Assembly: GCA_002315735.1 (NCBI GenBank)
Contig: DCIA01000004.1
Span: 1 to 64,000, forward strand
Direction of reading: 5' to 3'
DNA from: Clostridiales bacterium UBA1738
Lineage (GTDB): Bacteria; Bacillota; Clostridia; UBA1381
DNA length: 64,000 bases
Under the pieces are notes generated by a model that was not told the DNA's origin, made no database searches, and saw only the letters and a list, made by a program, of their open reading frames with translations. Of this stretch, positions 51,182 to 60,740 are shown piece after piece; positions within the stretch are counted from its first letter, which is position 1; every line of letters begins with the position of its first letter. A program made the translations under genes and the position numbers.

Positions 51182-52354
51182 ATGAATTATAATGAAGTTA
51201 TAAACTATTACAACAATACTCCAAAATTTTCAAATATGGAATCGAAATGTAATCTTCAATTAAAAAAACTGCTTGAAGCTTTGGGTAATCCTCAAAAAGA
51301 ATTAAAATACATTCATATTGCAGGAACAAACGGAAAAGGTTCTGTTTCTTGTATGTTATCTAATGCATTAATCGCTGAAGGTTTAAAAACAGGGCTCTAT
51401 ACTTCCCCACATTTAGAATCTTTTAACGAACGAATTAAAATCAACGGCAAAAATATACCTGATAATGAATTGATTGATGTAACAGAAACCGTTAAATCAA
51501 CTTCGGAAAAATTGAATTTGAATTTATCTTATTTTGAAAAGATTACAGCCGGTGCTTTTCTCTATTTTAGCAAGAAAAAATGCGATATTGTGGTTTTGGA
51601 AGCAGGCCTTGGTGGCAGACTTGACGCCACCAACATCATAACCCCAAAGATTTCTGTTATTACAAAAATCAGTTTAGACCACACAGAAGTTTTAGGAAAA
51701 ACAATTTCTAAAATTGCTTATGAAAAATGTGGAATTATTAAGCCTAATATTCCTGTTATAACTACAAAACATCAACCGACTGATGCTTTGGAAGTAATAA
51801 AAAATGTTTCAAAAAAGAATAATTCAAAACTAATTTTAGGTGACACTTTTTCTGTTTTTGACCTATCTCTAAAAGGAGAATATCAAAAAGAAAATGCCGA
51901 ACTTTCTTATCTTGCCTTAAAGGAACTCAAAATTTCAGACGATTCTATAAAATACAGTTTAAAAAATTCATTTTGGCCTGCAAGATTCGAATTTATTAAA
52001 CCAAATTTGTTACTTGATGGTGGGCATAATCCTGACGGAATATTAAGTTTACTTATTTCTTTAAAAGAGCTAAATAAACCGGTCAAATTTGTAATTGCTA
52101 TGATGCAAGATAAAAATTATAAAGAATCTGCAAAATTGATTCGTGAATTTGGTGGCGACGTTATCGTCACAAATATTGACAATCCAAGGTGCTTACCTGC
52201 CGATATATTGGGAAAAGAATTTGTTGCACATGTCATAATTAACAATCCAATTTCTGCTATACAATATGCATTAAACTCAGCAAAAAATGATGAAATTGTT
52301 TGTGCTTTGGGTTCGTTATACTTCGTAGGTGAAGTCAGAAGAAAATTCCTGTAA
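51182..52354 (+). CDS. folC: Folylpolyglutamate synthase
   Basis: 390 residues. Adds glutamate to folates and may also be the dihydrofolate synthase. Motifs: HIAGTNGKGSVSCML (P-loop, about 48), LYTSPHLESFNERI, VLEAGLGGRLDATNII and LDGGHNPDGI (about 280). Mur-ligase fold; length a little short of the usual 420. I chose the ATG at 51182 with TAGGTAAA upstream; the longer upstream frame crosses the hairpin. Confidence 0.94.
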   Translation: MNYNEVINYYNNTPKFSNMESKCNLQLKKLLEALGNPQKELKYIHIAGTNGKGSVSCMLSNALIAEGLKTGLYTSPHLESFNERIKINGKNIPDNELIDVTETVKSTSEKLNLNLSYFEKITAGAFLYFSKKKCDIVVLEAGLGGRLDATNIITPKISVITKISLDHTEVLGKTISKIAYEKCGIIKPNIPVITTKHQPTDALEVIKNVSKKNNSKLILGDTFSVFDLSLKGEYQKENAELSYLALKELKISDDSIKYSLKNSFWPARFEFIKPNLLLDGGHNPDGILSLLISLKELNKPVKFVIAMMQDKNYKESAKLIREFGGDVIVTNIDNPRCLPADILGKEFVAHVIINNPISAIQYALNSAKNDEIVCALGSLYFVGEVRRKFL

Positions 52355-52359
52355 CTTTA

Positions 52360-52388
52360 TTTACAAAAAAATCAAACTGTGCTAAAAT
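52360..52388 (+). promoter_or_regulatory. Promoter of dxs-tlyA-ispE
   Basis: TTTACA (52360-52365), 17-bp spacer, TAAAAT (52383-52388), 32 bp before the dxs start. Confidence 0.6.
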
Positions 52389-52420
52389 AATTTTAAAAAT
52401 ACTATTAGAGGGCAAAAGCA

Positions 52421-54244
52421 ATGCTTAAAAATATTAACTCACCGGAAGATATAAAAAATTTATCAATATCCGAATTAAACAGATTGGCATTTGAAATTCG
52501 CAAATTTCTTGTTGAATCTGTTTCTAGAACAGGTGGTCACCTTGCATCAAATTTAGGTGTGGTAGAGCTCACACTTGCACTTCATTCTGTGTTTGATTTT
52601 AAAACAGACAGACTGATTTGGGATGTCGGCCACCAATCATATGTACATAAAATACTTACCGGGAGAGCCGATGGATTTAAAAATTTACGCAAATTTGGTG
52701 GTATGAGCGGATTTCCTAAATCTCAAGAGAGTATCTATGATGCATTTGACACCGGTCATTCGTCTACTTCTTGTTCTGCTGCAATGGGAATTGCAAGAGC
52801 AAGAGATTTAAAGGGCGATAAGTTTGATGTGGTTTCTGTTTTTGGAGATGGTGCACTTACCGGTGGAATGATATTTGAGGCTTTAAACGATGCCGGACAT
52901 TCTAATTCAAAAGTTATCTTTATTTTAAATGATAATAATATGAGTATATCTCAAAATGTGGGTGCGATTTCAAGATATTTACAAAAATTACGCCAAAAAC
53001 CCGAATATTATAAATCAAAGGACTTTATAGAAGAATTGCTTTCAAAACTACCTATCGGTTCGGATTTTGCAACAAACACTGCAAAAAAAGCAAAAGGTGC
53101 TATTAGAAATAAAGTTATTCCACAAACTCTTTTTGATAATTTAGGTTTAAACTATATAGGCCCTGTTGACGGTCACAATATTGAGGCTCTTAAAATTGTT
53201 CTTGAAAGAGCGAAAAACTCTGATAAATCTTCCTTTATTCATATTAGAACAATAAAAGGAAAAGGTTACAAACCTGCAGAAAAGAATCCATCACAATACC
53301 ATGGAGTTTCTGCAAGTATATCAAATAAAACAGACTATGCTAAGTTTTTTGGTAAAAAATTAGTAGAAATTGCAAGAGAAAATAACAAGGTTGTAGCAAT
53401 AACGGGTGCAATGCCTATTAATACAGGTCTTGTTCCCTTTATGAACGAATTTGAAAATCGCTATTTTGATGTAGGCATTGCCGAAGAACACGCAGTGACA
53501 ATGGCTTCAGGCTTTGCAAAATCAGGTTTTACTCCGGTAGTGCCGATTTATTCAACTTTTTTTCAGCGTGCTTATGACCAAATTTTACACGATGTAGCCT
53601 TGCAAAACTTGCATGTTGTACTTTGCGTTGACCATGCAGGAATTGTTGGTCCTGATGGCGAAACTCATCAGGGAATGTACGATATTGCATACCTTTCACA
53701 TATACCTAATATGACAATTTTATCACCATCTTCCTTTGAAGAGTTTGGCGATATGTTAGAATATGCAATTAACACTCATAATGGGCCGATTGCAGTTAGA
53801 TATCCAAAAGGTTCTCCTGAAGTTATTACAGCAAATTTTGAATTCGGAAAAGCTCAAATTCTAAAATCAAGCGGAGATATCTTAGTGATTTCAACAGGAC
53901 GAATGATGGCTACTGCTTCATCTGTATCAGAACACTTTGACTCTGCCCTACTTGCAGTTCCAACAATAAAACCACTAGATGAAGATACAATTTTAAATAT
54001 TGCAAACAACAAAAAATTGATAGTTACTATAGAAGATGCTACAAAAATTTCCGGACTTGGCTCACTTGTGGCTACTACCTTAGCCGAGAACGGAGTTTCT
54101 TCTCCTCTACTTATCTGTGCTTTTCCTGATACACCAATAGTTTCAGGAAGTACAGAAGATTTAGACAAACACTATTCTATGGATGTTGATTCAATAATAC
54201 GCAGAATTGAGGAAAAACTAGATGACACAAAAGCAAAGAATTGA
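52421..54244 (+). CDS. dxs: 1-deoxy-D-xylulose-5-phosphate synthase
   Basis: 607 residues. First enzyme of the MEP isoprenoid route, thiamine diphosphate dependent. Seen: DVGHQSYVHKILTGR, GDGALTGGMIFEALNDAGH with NDNNMSIS (TPP/Mg site), DVGIAEEHAVTMASGFAKSG and LCVDHAGIVGPDGETHQG. The ATG follows AGAGGG. It overlaps tlyA by 23 bp. This unit joins an isoprenoid gene pair (dxs, ispE) with tlyA. Confidence 0.97.
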   Translation: MLKNINSPEDIKNLSISELNRLAFEIRKFLVESVSRTGGHLASNLGVVELTLALHSVFDFKTDRLIWDVGHQSYVHKILTGRADGFKNLRKFGGMSGFPKSQESIYDAFDTGHSSTSCSAAMGIARARDLKGDKFDVVSVFGDGALTGGMIFEALNDAGHSNSKVIFILNDNNMSISQNVGAISRYLQKLRQKPEYYKSKDFIEELLSKLPIGSDFATNTAKKAKGAIRNKVIPQTLFDNLGLNYIGPVDGHNIEALKIVLERAKNSDKSSFIHIRTIKGKGYKPAEKNPSQYHGVSASISNKTDYAKFFGKKLVEIARENNKVVAITGAMPINTGLVPFMNEFENRYFDVGIAEEHAVTMASGFAKSGFTPVVPIYSTFFQRAYDQILHDVALQNLHVVLCVDHAGIVGPDGETHQGMYDIAYLSHIPNMTILSPSSFEEFGDMLEYAINTHNGPIAVRYPKGSPEVITANFEFGKAQILKSSGDILVISTGRMMATASSVSEHFDSALLAVPTIKPLDEDTILNIANNKKLIVTIEDATKISGLGSLVATTLAENGVSSPLLICAFPDTPIVSGSTEDLDKHYSMDVDSIIRRIEEKLDDTKAKN

Positions 54245-55025
54245 TGTATTATTAGTTGAAAAAGGTCTTTGTGAGAGTCGTGAAAAAGCAAAGGCTCTTA
54301 TTATGGCAGGTCAGGTTTATATTGATGGGACAAAATGTGATAAAGCAGGCGAAACTTTTGATGTTTCAAAGACTCCTGAAATACGTGGTGAGCAACTAAA
54401 ATATGTAAGCCGTGGCGGTTTAAAATTAGAAAAAGCAATGAAGGAATTTCCTATAAATTTAACTGATAAAATTTGTATGGATATTGGTGCTTCTACGGGT
54501 GGTTTTACCGACTGTATGCTACAAAATGGAGCAAAAAAAGTTTTTTCTGTCGATGTCGGATATGGTCAATTTGCTTGGAAACTTCGTAATGACGATCGAG
54601 TTGTTAATATGGAAAGAACAAATATTAGATATGTAACCCAAAAGGACATAGGAACTTTATTGGATTTTGCATCTATTGATGTATCTTTCATCTCTCTTAA
54701 ACTTGTTTTGCCGGTAGCGTATGAATTGCTTTCCGAAAACGGCGAACTTGTCGCTTTAATAAAACCTCAATTTGAAGCCGGTCGTGAACAGGTCGGAAAA
54801 AAAGGCGTTGTTCGTGATATAAATGTGCATCTTGATGTGGTCAAAAACATAGTTGAATTTGCAAAAGAATTGAATTTTTCCGTTTCCGGTCTTTCCTTCT
54901 CACCTATAAAAGGACCTGAGGGAAATATAGAATACCTAGTACACTTAAAAAAATCTTTAGAAAAAAGTTATGTTGATTTAGAACTAATAAAAAATGTTGT
55001 TACCGAATCTCATTCTACATTATAG
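54222..55025 (+). CDS. tlyA: TlyA-family rRNA 2'-O-methyltransferase
   Basis: 267 residues. An N-terminal S4 RNA-binding domain (RIDVLLVEKGLCESREKAKALIMAG) is followed by an FtsJ-like methyltransferase domain with YVSRGGLKLEKAM, CMDIGASTGGFTDCMLQNGAKKVFSVDVGYGQ (SAM site) and ALIKPQFEAGR. By family it methylates C1409 of 16S and C1920 of 23S rRNA (as in TlyA). It overlaps dxs by 23 bp and is 9 bp before ispE; dxs-tlyA is a common neighbour pair. Confidence 0.94.
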   Translation: MTQKQRIDVLLVEKGLCESREKAKALIMAGQVYIDGTKCDKAGETFDVSKTPEIRGEQLKYVSRGGLKLEKAMKEFPINLTDKICMDIGASTGGFTDCMLQNGAKKVFSVDVGYGQFAWKLRNDDRVVNMERTNIRYVTQKDIGTLLDFASIDVSFISLKLVLPVAYELLSENGELVALIKPQFEAGREQVGKKGVVRDINVHLDVVKNIVEFAKELNFSVSGLSFSPIKGPEGNIEYLVHLKKSLEKSYVDLELIKNVVTESHSTL

Positions 55026-55034
55026 GAGAAAAAT

Positions 55035-55919
55035 ATGAATCTTAATAATGATATTATTATTACAGGAAATCGTGCTATCGCAAAGTCATACGCAAAAGTA
55101 AATTTAACATTAGACGTATTAGGTCGACTGGAAAACGGATATCACGAAGTTGAAATGATTATGCAGTCATTAACATTATTTGATTTAATTATAATAGACA
55201 AGCGTTCTCACGAAATTCATATATCAACAAATATTAAGTCGCTACCAAACAACGATAATAACATAGCGTATAAGGCAGCAAAACTGTTTTTTGAAACAAC
55301 TAATGTTTCCGGTGGGGCTAAAATACTAATACATAAAAACATTCCAATCGCTGCCGGTCTTGCCGGAGGCAGTGGAAATGCAGCAGCTGTTTTGTGTGGA
55401 TTAAATCTCTTGTATAACACAAATTTATCACACGACGAACTTCTTAGTATGGCTTTAAAACTAGGTGCAGATGTGCCTTATTGTATTATAGGCGGAACTT
55501 GTTTGGCAAAAGGTATTGGAGAAAACTTAACACCTCTTTCCCCCATTCCAACGTTTCCAGTTGTATTAGTAAAACCTGACTTAAATATTTCAACAAAACT
55601 AATTTATGATAAAATAGATTCTTTAAAAAATCCCGTTCATCCAAATAACAAATCAGCAATAGAAGCAATATCTAATGCTGATACAAAACGATTATTCGAC
55701 AATATGGATAATCTTATGGAAGATGTTACATCAGATATATGTCCTGAAATAAAAGAAATAGAATCAACAATGTATAAATTTGGCGCAGAAAAAGCAATGA
55801 TGAGTGGTTCCGGCCCGTCTGTTTTTGGTTTATTTTCTAATGATACTTCTGCAAAAAAGGCATTTGATGAACTTTCAAAAAAATACTCACAAACATTTTT
55901 AACCCATACATTTAATTAA
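55035..55919 (+). CDS. ispE: 4-diphosphocytidyl-2-C-methyl-D-erythritol kinase
   Basis: 294 residues. GHMP kinase of the MEP pathway. Motifs: AKSYAKVNLTLDVLGRLENGYHEV (N-terminal), IPIAAGLAGGSGNAAAVL (the GLGGGSS-type phosphate loop, about 98-113) and MMSGSGPSVFGLF near the C-terminus. The ATG follows AGGAG. Last gene of the dxs unit; the tRNA promoter begins 18 bp later. Confidence 0.95.
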   Translation: MNLNNDIIITGNRAIAKSYAKVNLTLDVLGRLENGYHEVEMIMQSLTLFDLIIIDKRSHEIHISTNIKSLPNNDNNIAYKAAKLFFETTNVSGGAKILIHKNIPIAAGLAGGSGNAAAVLCGLNLLYNTNLSHDELLSMALKLGADVPYCIIGGTCLAKGIGENLTPLSPIPTFPVVLVKPDLNISTKLIYDKIDSLKNPVHPNNKSAIEAISNADTKRLFDNMDNLMEDVTSDICPEIKEIESTMYKFGAEKAMMSGSGPSVFGLFSNDTSAKKAFDELSKKYSQTFLTHTFN

Positions 55920-55937
55920 ATTTTTACAAAAAAATCC

Positions 55938-55966
55938 TTGACAAATATTGATTTTTATTGTATAAT
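55938..55966 (+). promoter_or_regulatory. Promoter of tRNA-Leu
   Basis: Consensus TTGACA (55938-55943), 17-bp spacer, TATAAT (55961-55966). Confidence 0.85.
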
Positions 55967-55986
55967 AAATTCTGTTGTTAAGCAAC

Positions 55987-56075
55987 GCCCAAGTGGCGGA
56001 ATTGGCAGACGCCCAGGACTTAAAATCCTGTGGGAAGAGATTCCCGTGCCGGTTCGACCCCGGCCTTGGGCACCA
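55987..56075 (+). tRNA. tRNA-Leu(TAA)
   Basis: The acceptor GCCCAAG pairs with CTTGGGC; anticodon arm CAGGA-CTTAAAA-TCCTG gives anticodon TAA; a long variable arm (TGGGAAGAGATTCCCG) marks a class II tRNA; the T-arm has GGTTCGACCCC. The 3' ACCA is encoded. Confidence 0.97.
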
Positions 56076-56108
56076 AATAAGAGTGAATAGTTTCACTCTT
56101 ATTTTTTA
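56076..56108 (+). terminator. Terminator after tRNA-Leu
   Basis: AATAAGAGTGAA-TAGT-TTCACTCTTATT, a 12-bp hairpin followed by TTTTT, directly after the CCA end. Confidence 0.9.
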
Positions 56109-56127
56109 TTTTTTTTAAGAAAAATTA

Positions 56128-56156
56128 AGAGCACTTATGTTGAAGATAAGTGCTCT
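56128..56156 (-). terminator. Hairpin terminator after the deacetylase gene
   Basis: AGAGCACTTAT / ATAAGTGCTCT, an 11-bp stem followed on the minus strand by TTAATTTTTC. It closes the GH30-deacetylase unit. Confidence 0.65.
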
Positions 56157-56183
56157 GTTTATTTAATATAAAACTGTCCGTTT

Positions 56184-57032
56184 TTATTCTATTGTAATCG
56201 TTTTTCCTGATTCAATACTATATAGTTTTTCATCAATGTCAAACCATATTTTTTTCAATGTAGGGTTATATATCTTCTTTCCGTTAGCGCTGTATATTAG
56301 TGAGTTATAGGCATTAACATATTCACAAATTTCCATATTTGTTGCATACCAGATATCATCTTTTCTTGAAATCTTTTCACAAATATTTTCTAACAAATCC
56401 CAGTTATTCTCCCTATCAAATTCGTAGGAATGACCCCAAAGATAGAATAACCTTGAATCTCTACTGGCGCTATAATCTTTTATAGGGAAATCAGGATTTG
56501 TAAACTTTTCAATATACTGCATCAAATTTGGATTTTTGTGATGTGCCGTAGGTACCCAAGCATAAAAATCTTCAGGAATATTAAAATTATCATTATCAGC
56601 ACCCAATGTTCTTGCATATGCGATATCAAGATTCTTTAAATACTCCCTAATTTGTTCATAACTAACACCCGGTAGCATTTTAGTTATTCCACTATCGGGG
56701 TATGCCATACCTCTTATTATTATGTCAAATCTTTCTTCTAAGTCAAGTCTACAATTTAACACTTCTTTTATTCCTTCGATAGGTCGTACTTTCCCTAATG
56801 CACGATGCAGTTCACCATGTACTGCTATTTCGTGATTATTTTCTAACACATTTTTTTTAATTTCATCGACAGAAAAATTCTGATTGATTTGTGAATTTAA
56901 GTTAAATGTGCATTTTAGTCCATATTTATTTATTGTTTCTATAAACCTTCTATCTGCTTCAGGTGCATCGTCATAACTTAGAGTGAACGCTTTTGCTTTT
57001 CCATCAGGAAATCTCATTAATTGGTATCTCAT
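56184..57032 (-). CDS. Polysaccharide deacetylase family protein
   Basis: 282 residues without a signal peptide. The NodB-like core starts AFTLSYDDAPEADRRF (catalytic DD) and continues EIAVHGELHRALG (metal-binding His pair); a Trp/Tyr-rich second half follows (FYAWVPTAHHKNP, SRLFYLWGHSYEF). It probably removes acetyl or related groups from a carbohydrate in the cytosol; the substrate is unknown. It is 26 bp downstream of the GH30 gene and cotranscribed. Confidence 0.82.
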   Translation of the reverse strand: MRYQLMRFPDGKAKAFTLSYDDAPEADRRFIETINKYGLKCTFNLNSQINQNFSVDEIKKNVLENNHEIAVHGELHRALGKVRPIEGIKEVLNCRLDLEERFDIIIRGMAYPDSGITKMLPGVSYEQIREYLKNLDIAYARTLGADNDNFNIPEDFYAWVPTAHHKNPNLMQYIEKFTNPDFPIKDYSASRDSRLFYLWGHSYEFDRENNWDLLENICEKISRKDDIWYATNMEICEYVNAYNSLIYSANGKKIYNPTLKKIWFDIDEKLYSIESGKTITIE

Positions 57033-57058
57033 ATTTTCCTCCCTGTAACAGTTATTAT

Positions 57059-58378
57059 CTATTCAAAAATATATGTAGCAATAGAGTGCGCTTCTGCTTT
57101 TGTATTTAATATTTCACCATTTATTGAAATATTAAATTCAGTATCGTTATCTGTCATATTAAGCACAACTGTTACTATCGTTCCATCAGGATTTTTGAAA
57201 GAAACAGTGTCTATAATAGGAGACCATTTGCTGCTTCCTATTCTTTTTGCACCCTTTTGTACATATTTGCTGAAATGTCCGATGTAATAATATGAATCAT
57301 GAATAAATACTTTGTCATTAACAGTATCCGCCATTATCGGAGCATCACAGAAATTGCCAACATGATTTGGCCCGCCTTTTTCATCTAGCAGCAAATTCCA
57401 ATCGCAGAATATATTACAATAATTATTGAAATTTCCAATAATATCATGTGCATATCTTTCTCCGATTTTAACGGTATCTGTTTGTCCTAAACTATACTCA
57501 TAACACCCTTCCGAAAAAACGATATCTTTATCAGGATATAGTTTATTAAACATATTTAATTGTTCAAAATGGTCACCACTGTACCAGTGGAACGCTATTC
57601 CGGAAATGTATTTATTTGCATCGTCATCAGTCAAAACAACATTTGATCTACTGATTATTCTTTCCTTGTTATGATCCCAGAATAAGATTTTAACTCCGCA
57701 GTCATACATTTTTTTGCCAAGATAATTCTTAACAAAATCTCTTTCCTCTTCTGCTGTATAGACGCAGGAGTCCCATGTTTGTGCTGCTTTTGGTTCATTT
57801 TGAACAGACACAACACCAATGTTTATTCCTTTTTCTTTGTAGGCTTCTATAAATTTTACAAAATATTCTGACCAAGCATCAAAATACTCTTCTTTTAGTT
57901 TTCCACCCTCATTCATCATACCATTTGTTTTCATAAATGCCGGTGGGCTCCAAGGTGATACAAAAAAATCTATATCATTATATTCCAATGCATCTTTTAT
58001 CATAGGTATTAGGGATTTTTCATCTCTTTTAATATTAAAAGTTTTTAATTCAGCGTCACCCTCTTCTACACAAGTGTAGTTTCCAAGAGAGAAATCACAA
58101 CTATTCATATGTATGCGACCAAAATTATATCCAATGCCTTCTTTTTTATCAAAATACATTTTTAATATTTTTTCTCTGTTTTTTTCACTAAGTTTATCAA
58201 GAGTTGTTGATGCAGCTTCGGTAAAAGCACCTCCAAACCCCTTTATTTCTTGATATTCTATCTCCGGAAATACACATACAAGTTGACCTTCTAAATTTGT
58301 ATTTTTAATGCTCGAAAAATCTTCGCAAACACTCATGGGTTCTTTGCCTTTAACTGTTTTGATTACTTTGGTCTTCAT
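57059..58378 (-). CDS. Glycoside hydrolase family 30 (glucosylceramidase-like)
   Basis: 439 residues. TIM barrel plus C-terminal beta domain: IKGFGGAFTEAASTTLDKLSEK, GRIHMNSCDFSLGNYTC, FFVSPWSPPAFMKTNGMMNEGGKL and VVSVQNEPKAAQTWDSCVYT (acid/base Glu in NEP), and FSEGCYEY (probable nucleophile Glu, about 267). No signal peptide, so it may be intracellular and act on imported oligosaccharides or glycosides. The ATG follows AAAAGGAG. Substrate unknown. Confidence 0.9.
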   Translation of the reverse strand: MKTKVIKTVKGKEPMSVCEDFSSIKNTNLEGQLVCVFPEIEYQEIKGFGGAFTEAASTTLDKLSEKNREKILKMYFDKKEGIGYNFGRIHMNSCDFSLGNYTCVEEGDAELKTFNIKRDEKSLIPMIKDALEYNDIDFFVSPWSPPAFMKTNGMMNEGGKLKEEYFDAWSEYFVKFIEAYKEKGINIGVVSVQNEPKAAQTWDSCVYTAEEERDFVKNYLGKKMYDCGVKILFWDHNKERIISRSNVVLTDDDANKYISGIAFHWYSGDHFEQLNMFNKLYPDKDIVFSEGCYEYSLGQTDTVKIGERYAHDIIGNFNNYCNIFCDWNLLLDEKGGPNHVGNFCDAPIMADTVNDKVFIHDSYYYIGHFSKYVQKGAKRIGSSKWSPIIDTVSFKNPDGTIVTVVLNMTDNDTEFNISINGEILNTKAEAHSIATYIFE

Positions 58379-58419
58379 GACTTATTGCTCCTTTTGCTTA
58401 ATCTATTAAGTTATTATAT

Positions 58420-58447
58420 ATTATCATATCCAATTTACCAATGTCAA
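58420..58447 (-). promoter_or_regulatory. Promoter of the GH30-deacetylase unit
   Basis: TTGACA (58442-58447), 16-bp spacer, GATAAT (58420-58425) on the minus strand. Confidence 0.65.
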
Positions 58448-58495
58448 CACATAAGAAAAAGAATATTACATTTTTTTACATTTTAAATTATACTA

Positions 58496-58523
58496 TTGAC
58501 ACAGAACTATATATTGCTATAAT
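58496..58523 (+). promoter_or_regulatory. Promoter of the membrane protein gene
   Basis: TTGACA (58496-58501), 16-bp spacer, TATAAT (58518-58523), then AAGGAGG before ATG 58558. Confidence 0.75.
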
Positions 58524-58557
58524 GTTGAATATATATTATTGTTTTAAGGAGGCAGGT

Positions 58558-59030
58558 ATGTTTACTAAAAAAGTTAATCTTAAAAGATTTTCTAAATGGT
58601 TGTTACCTCTTTGCATTTTTATTTTATATTTTATTAGCAGTATGGTTTTTTTTACAAACGGAGTTATTGACAAATTCTTTCCAATAAGTATTAATTTTCA
58701 GTTTTCAATACCTATTTCCTTTATTTTTGCAGGACTATTTTGTGCTATATTTATTTTACTAACAAAAAATCAAATTTCAGATACTGTTTTTATATATAGG
58801 CCGCAAAACAAACTATCAATGTATGATTATCTAATTTGTGCCATACTCGCATTTTTTACTTCAGCGATTTTTTCGTTATTTCCGCATAGCATACTTATTC
58901 CAAAAAACTACCGGAAATTTATGAAGAGGCAAATCTGATTAACCAATATTTGTTAAAGCAAACTAAATCAAACAATTATTTGCTTATAGAATTTGACAAT
59001 TACTATCTATATGAACCCTCAAATAAATAG
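58558..59030 (+). pseudogene. Small membrane protein with -1 frameshift at AAAAAAC
   Basis: The ATG at 58558 follows AAGGAGG. The first frame encodes four hydrophobic segments and stops at 58938 (126 residues). At 58902-58908 the heptamer A-AAA-AAC occurs in the phase of a -1 slippage site, and the -1 frame continues LPEIYEEANLINQYLLKQ... for 40 codons to TAG at 59030. An intact gene would need one more A. The family is not recognised. It could be a broken gene, an assembly error or programmed frameshifting. Confidence 0.55.
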
Positions 59031-59038
59031 TAATTGTC
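58995..59038 (+). terminator. Inverted repeat at end of membrane gene
   Basis: GACAATTACTAT (58995-59006) and ATAGTAATTGTC (59027-59038) form a perfect 12-bp stem with a 20-nt loop across the stop codon of the downstream frame. There is no T-run, so a terminator role is uncertain. Confidence 0.4.
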
Positions 59039-59061
59039 TCAACTATAAAGAAAACAGAACT

Positions 59062-59856
59062 TTACCATTTTTCACCGGCGTTATGAAATTCTTTTCCGAC
59101 AAACGCTGTTTGCTTAAAATCTTCCATGTTATGTCTTATAATATAATCGATATAAGATTCTATCATATGTGCAGTCAAAAGATAGCCGGAAGCATTTAAA
59201 TGACCGCCTAAATAAAAATTCTTTTTAAAATCAGAATCATACTTTGGAGCATATTTTCTAAAATCTAATACATATGTATTTTCAAAGATATCTGATATTT
59301 GATAAATTATAGATTGGTGCTTTGTAAACTCACTTTCGTTTTCTTTATCCAAATCATCAGGAACCGTCATTAAGAAAAATTTTGCTTTCGGTTGAATTTC
59401 TTTTAGTCTTTGAATGATTTGACCATAATAACCGGCAAATGTCTTTTTATTATTATGCCAATCATTTACATCTATATCATTTACAGAGCCAAGTTCTTTC
59501 TTTTGATTAACTTCATTAACTCCAAGCGCTATTATATATGCTTGACATTCAAATTTAGGTGACCAAAAATTATTTGCTTTTGCAAAAGTTTCGCAGTATT
59601 CTTCCCCTGTCATTCCGCCTCTTGAAAAGTTATATACCTTTGCGCCGATATTTCTCGCAATAAATTGTCCCCATGAATATTCATAATAGTCATGATATCC
59701 TTTTTCGTTATTTTCATCAAGCGATTCCATTTCACCTGACGAAAGGCTATCACCAACACAGCCTATTGTTCTAAAAATTCCGCAGAATCCACCATCTGTG
59801 ATATATTTATCAAGTGGTTTTTCATTTTTGCTAAAAAACAATTCATTAATATTCAT
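59062..59856 (-). CDS. SGNH/GDSL hydrolase family protein
   Basis: 264 residues. Block I GCVGDSLSSGE (nucleophile Ser), then NFSRGGMTGEEYC (Gly block), ALGVNEVNQ (Asn block, with GxN) and GGHLNASGYLLTAHMI (the catalytic D/N-x-x-H end). Probably a carbohydrate esterase or lipase; no signal peptide is seen. It follows the isomerase-like gene (53 bp) on the same strand. Substrate unknown. Confidence 0.82.
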   Translation of the reverse strand: MNINELFFSKNEKPLDKYITDGGFCGIFRTIGCVGDSLSSGEMESLDENNEKGYHDYYEYSWGQFIARNIGAKVYNFSRGGMTGEEYCETFAKANNFWSPKFECQAYIIALGVNEVNQKKELGSVNDIDVNDWHNNKKTFAGYYGQIIQRLKEIQPKAKFFLMTVPDDLDKENESEFTKHQSIIYQISDIFENTYVLDFRKYAPKYDSDFKKNFYLGGHLNASGYLLTAHMIESYIDYIIRHNMEDFKQTAFVGKEFHNAGEKW

Positions 59857-59909
59857 TTTAAATTCCCCTTAAAATTCTTGAATTTTTTAAATCTACATTA
59901 TAATAAGTT

Positions 59910-60707
59910 CTATAACTTAGACAGTTTCTCAAATATTCCGACTGCTTTATCTGCACAATATTCTTCGCAAATAAGTGGCACATCAACTTTGTACTCATTT
60001 ATAAGACTAAATAAGTAAGCAAAGTCTAATTCTCCCTCAAAAGGAATTTCGGCTTTTTTATTACCGTCTATTATTGAAAAATCCTTAATATGTATAGCAC
60101 AAATTTTATCTGAAAATAGTTCAAATGACTTTTTTAAAATCTCTCTTTGCTTATCATAATTGTTAATATCAATATAATTTACAGGGTCTAAAATAACCTT
60201 TACATTGTCAGAATTCAAATCATCTAAAAGCCTTTTCATCTTTTCCGGTGTGTTTATTACAAAACAATGCACGCCTTCAATTCCTATGCACACATCATAC
60301 TTTTCAGCTTCTGAAACAATTTCTTTTAAATTTGACAATAAATACTCATAAGCTTCTTCGGTATCAGTCATATTATCTTTGTACATTCCCGTTTCAGTGC
60401 CTACAACAATAGGTTTTAAAACACTAGCATACTTGATTTTCTCTTTAAATCTTTCAATATCAAATCTCAATTCATCATAATTTGGATTTGTAGGGTTTAT
60501 ATAACTTCCTAAAACAGAAATCTTTATTTCACCAAGTTGCTCTTTTATTGAATTGGCATATTCTTCTGTAAAATCACCAAATTTAAAGCCATCAACAGTT
60601 TTTTCTAAAACCAATTGAAGATATGATATATCATTTCTTTTACACCAATTACAAATATTAATAAGTCCGTTTACAGGTGCATCGTGACCTCTTATACCTT
60701 TTTTCAT
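59910..60707 (-). CDS. Sugar phosphate isomerase/epimerase (xylose isomerase-like TIM barrel)
   Basis: 265 residues forming an AP-endonuclease-type TIM barrel: DISYLQLVLEKTV, VVGTETGMYKD, CIGIEGVHCFVI, VILDPVNYID and ICAIHIKDFSI, with the Glu/Asp/His metal ligands spread through the barrel; LICEEYC near the end provides the last Glu. Likely epimerises or isomerises a sugar or derivative; substrate unknown. It heads the unit with the SGNH hydrolase. Confidence 0.82.
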   Translation of the reverse strand: MKKGIRGHDAPVNGLINICNWCKRNDISYLQLVLEKTVDGFKFGDFTEEYANSIKEQLGEIKISVLGSYINPTNPNYDELRFDIERFKEKIKYASVLKPIVVGTETGMYKDNMTDTEEAYEYLLSNLKEIVSEAEKYDVCIGIEGVHCFVINTPEKMKRLLDDLNSDNVKVILDPVNYIDINNYDKQREILKKSFELFSDKICAIHIKDFSIIDGNKKAEIPFEGELDFAYLFSLINEYKVDVPLICEEYCADKAVGIFEKLSKL

Positions 60708-60740
60708 TATATCCCCCCGATAAGTAACTAAATTTTCTTC

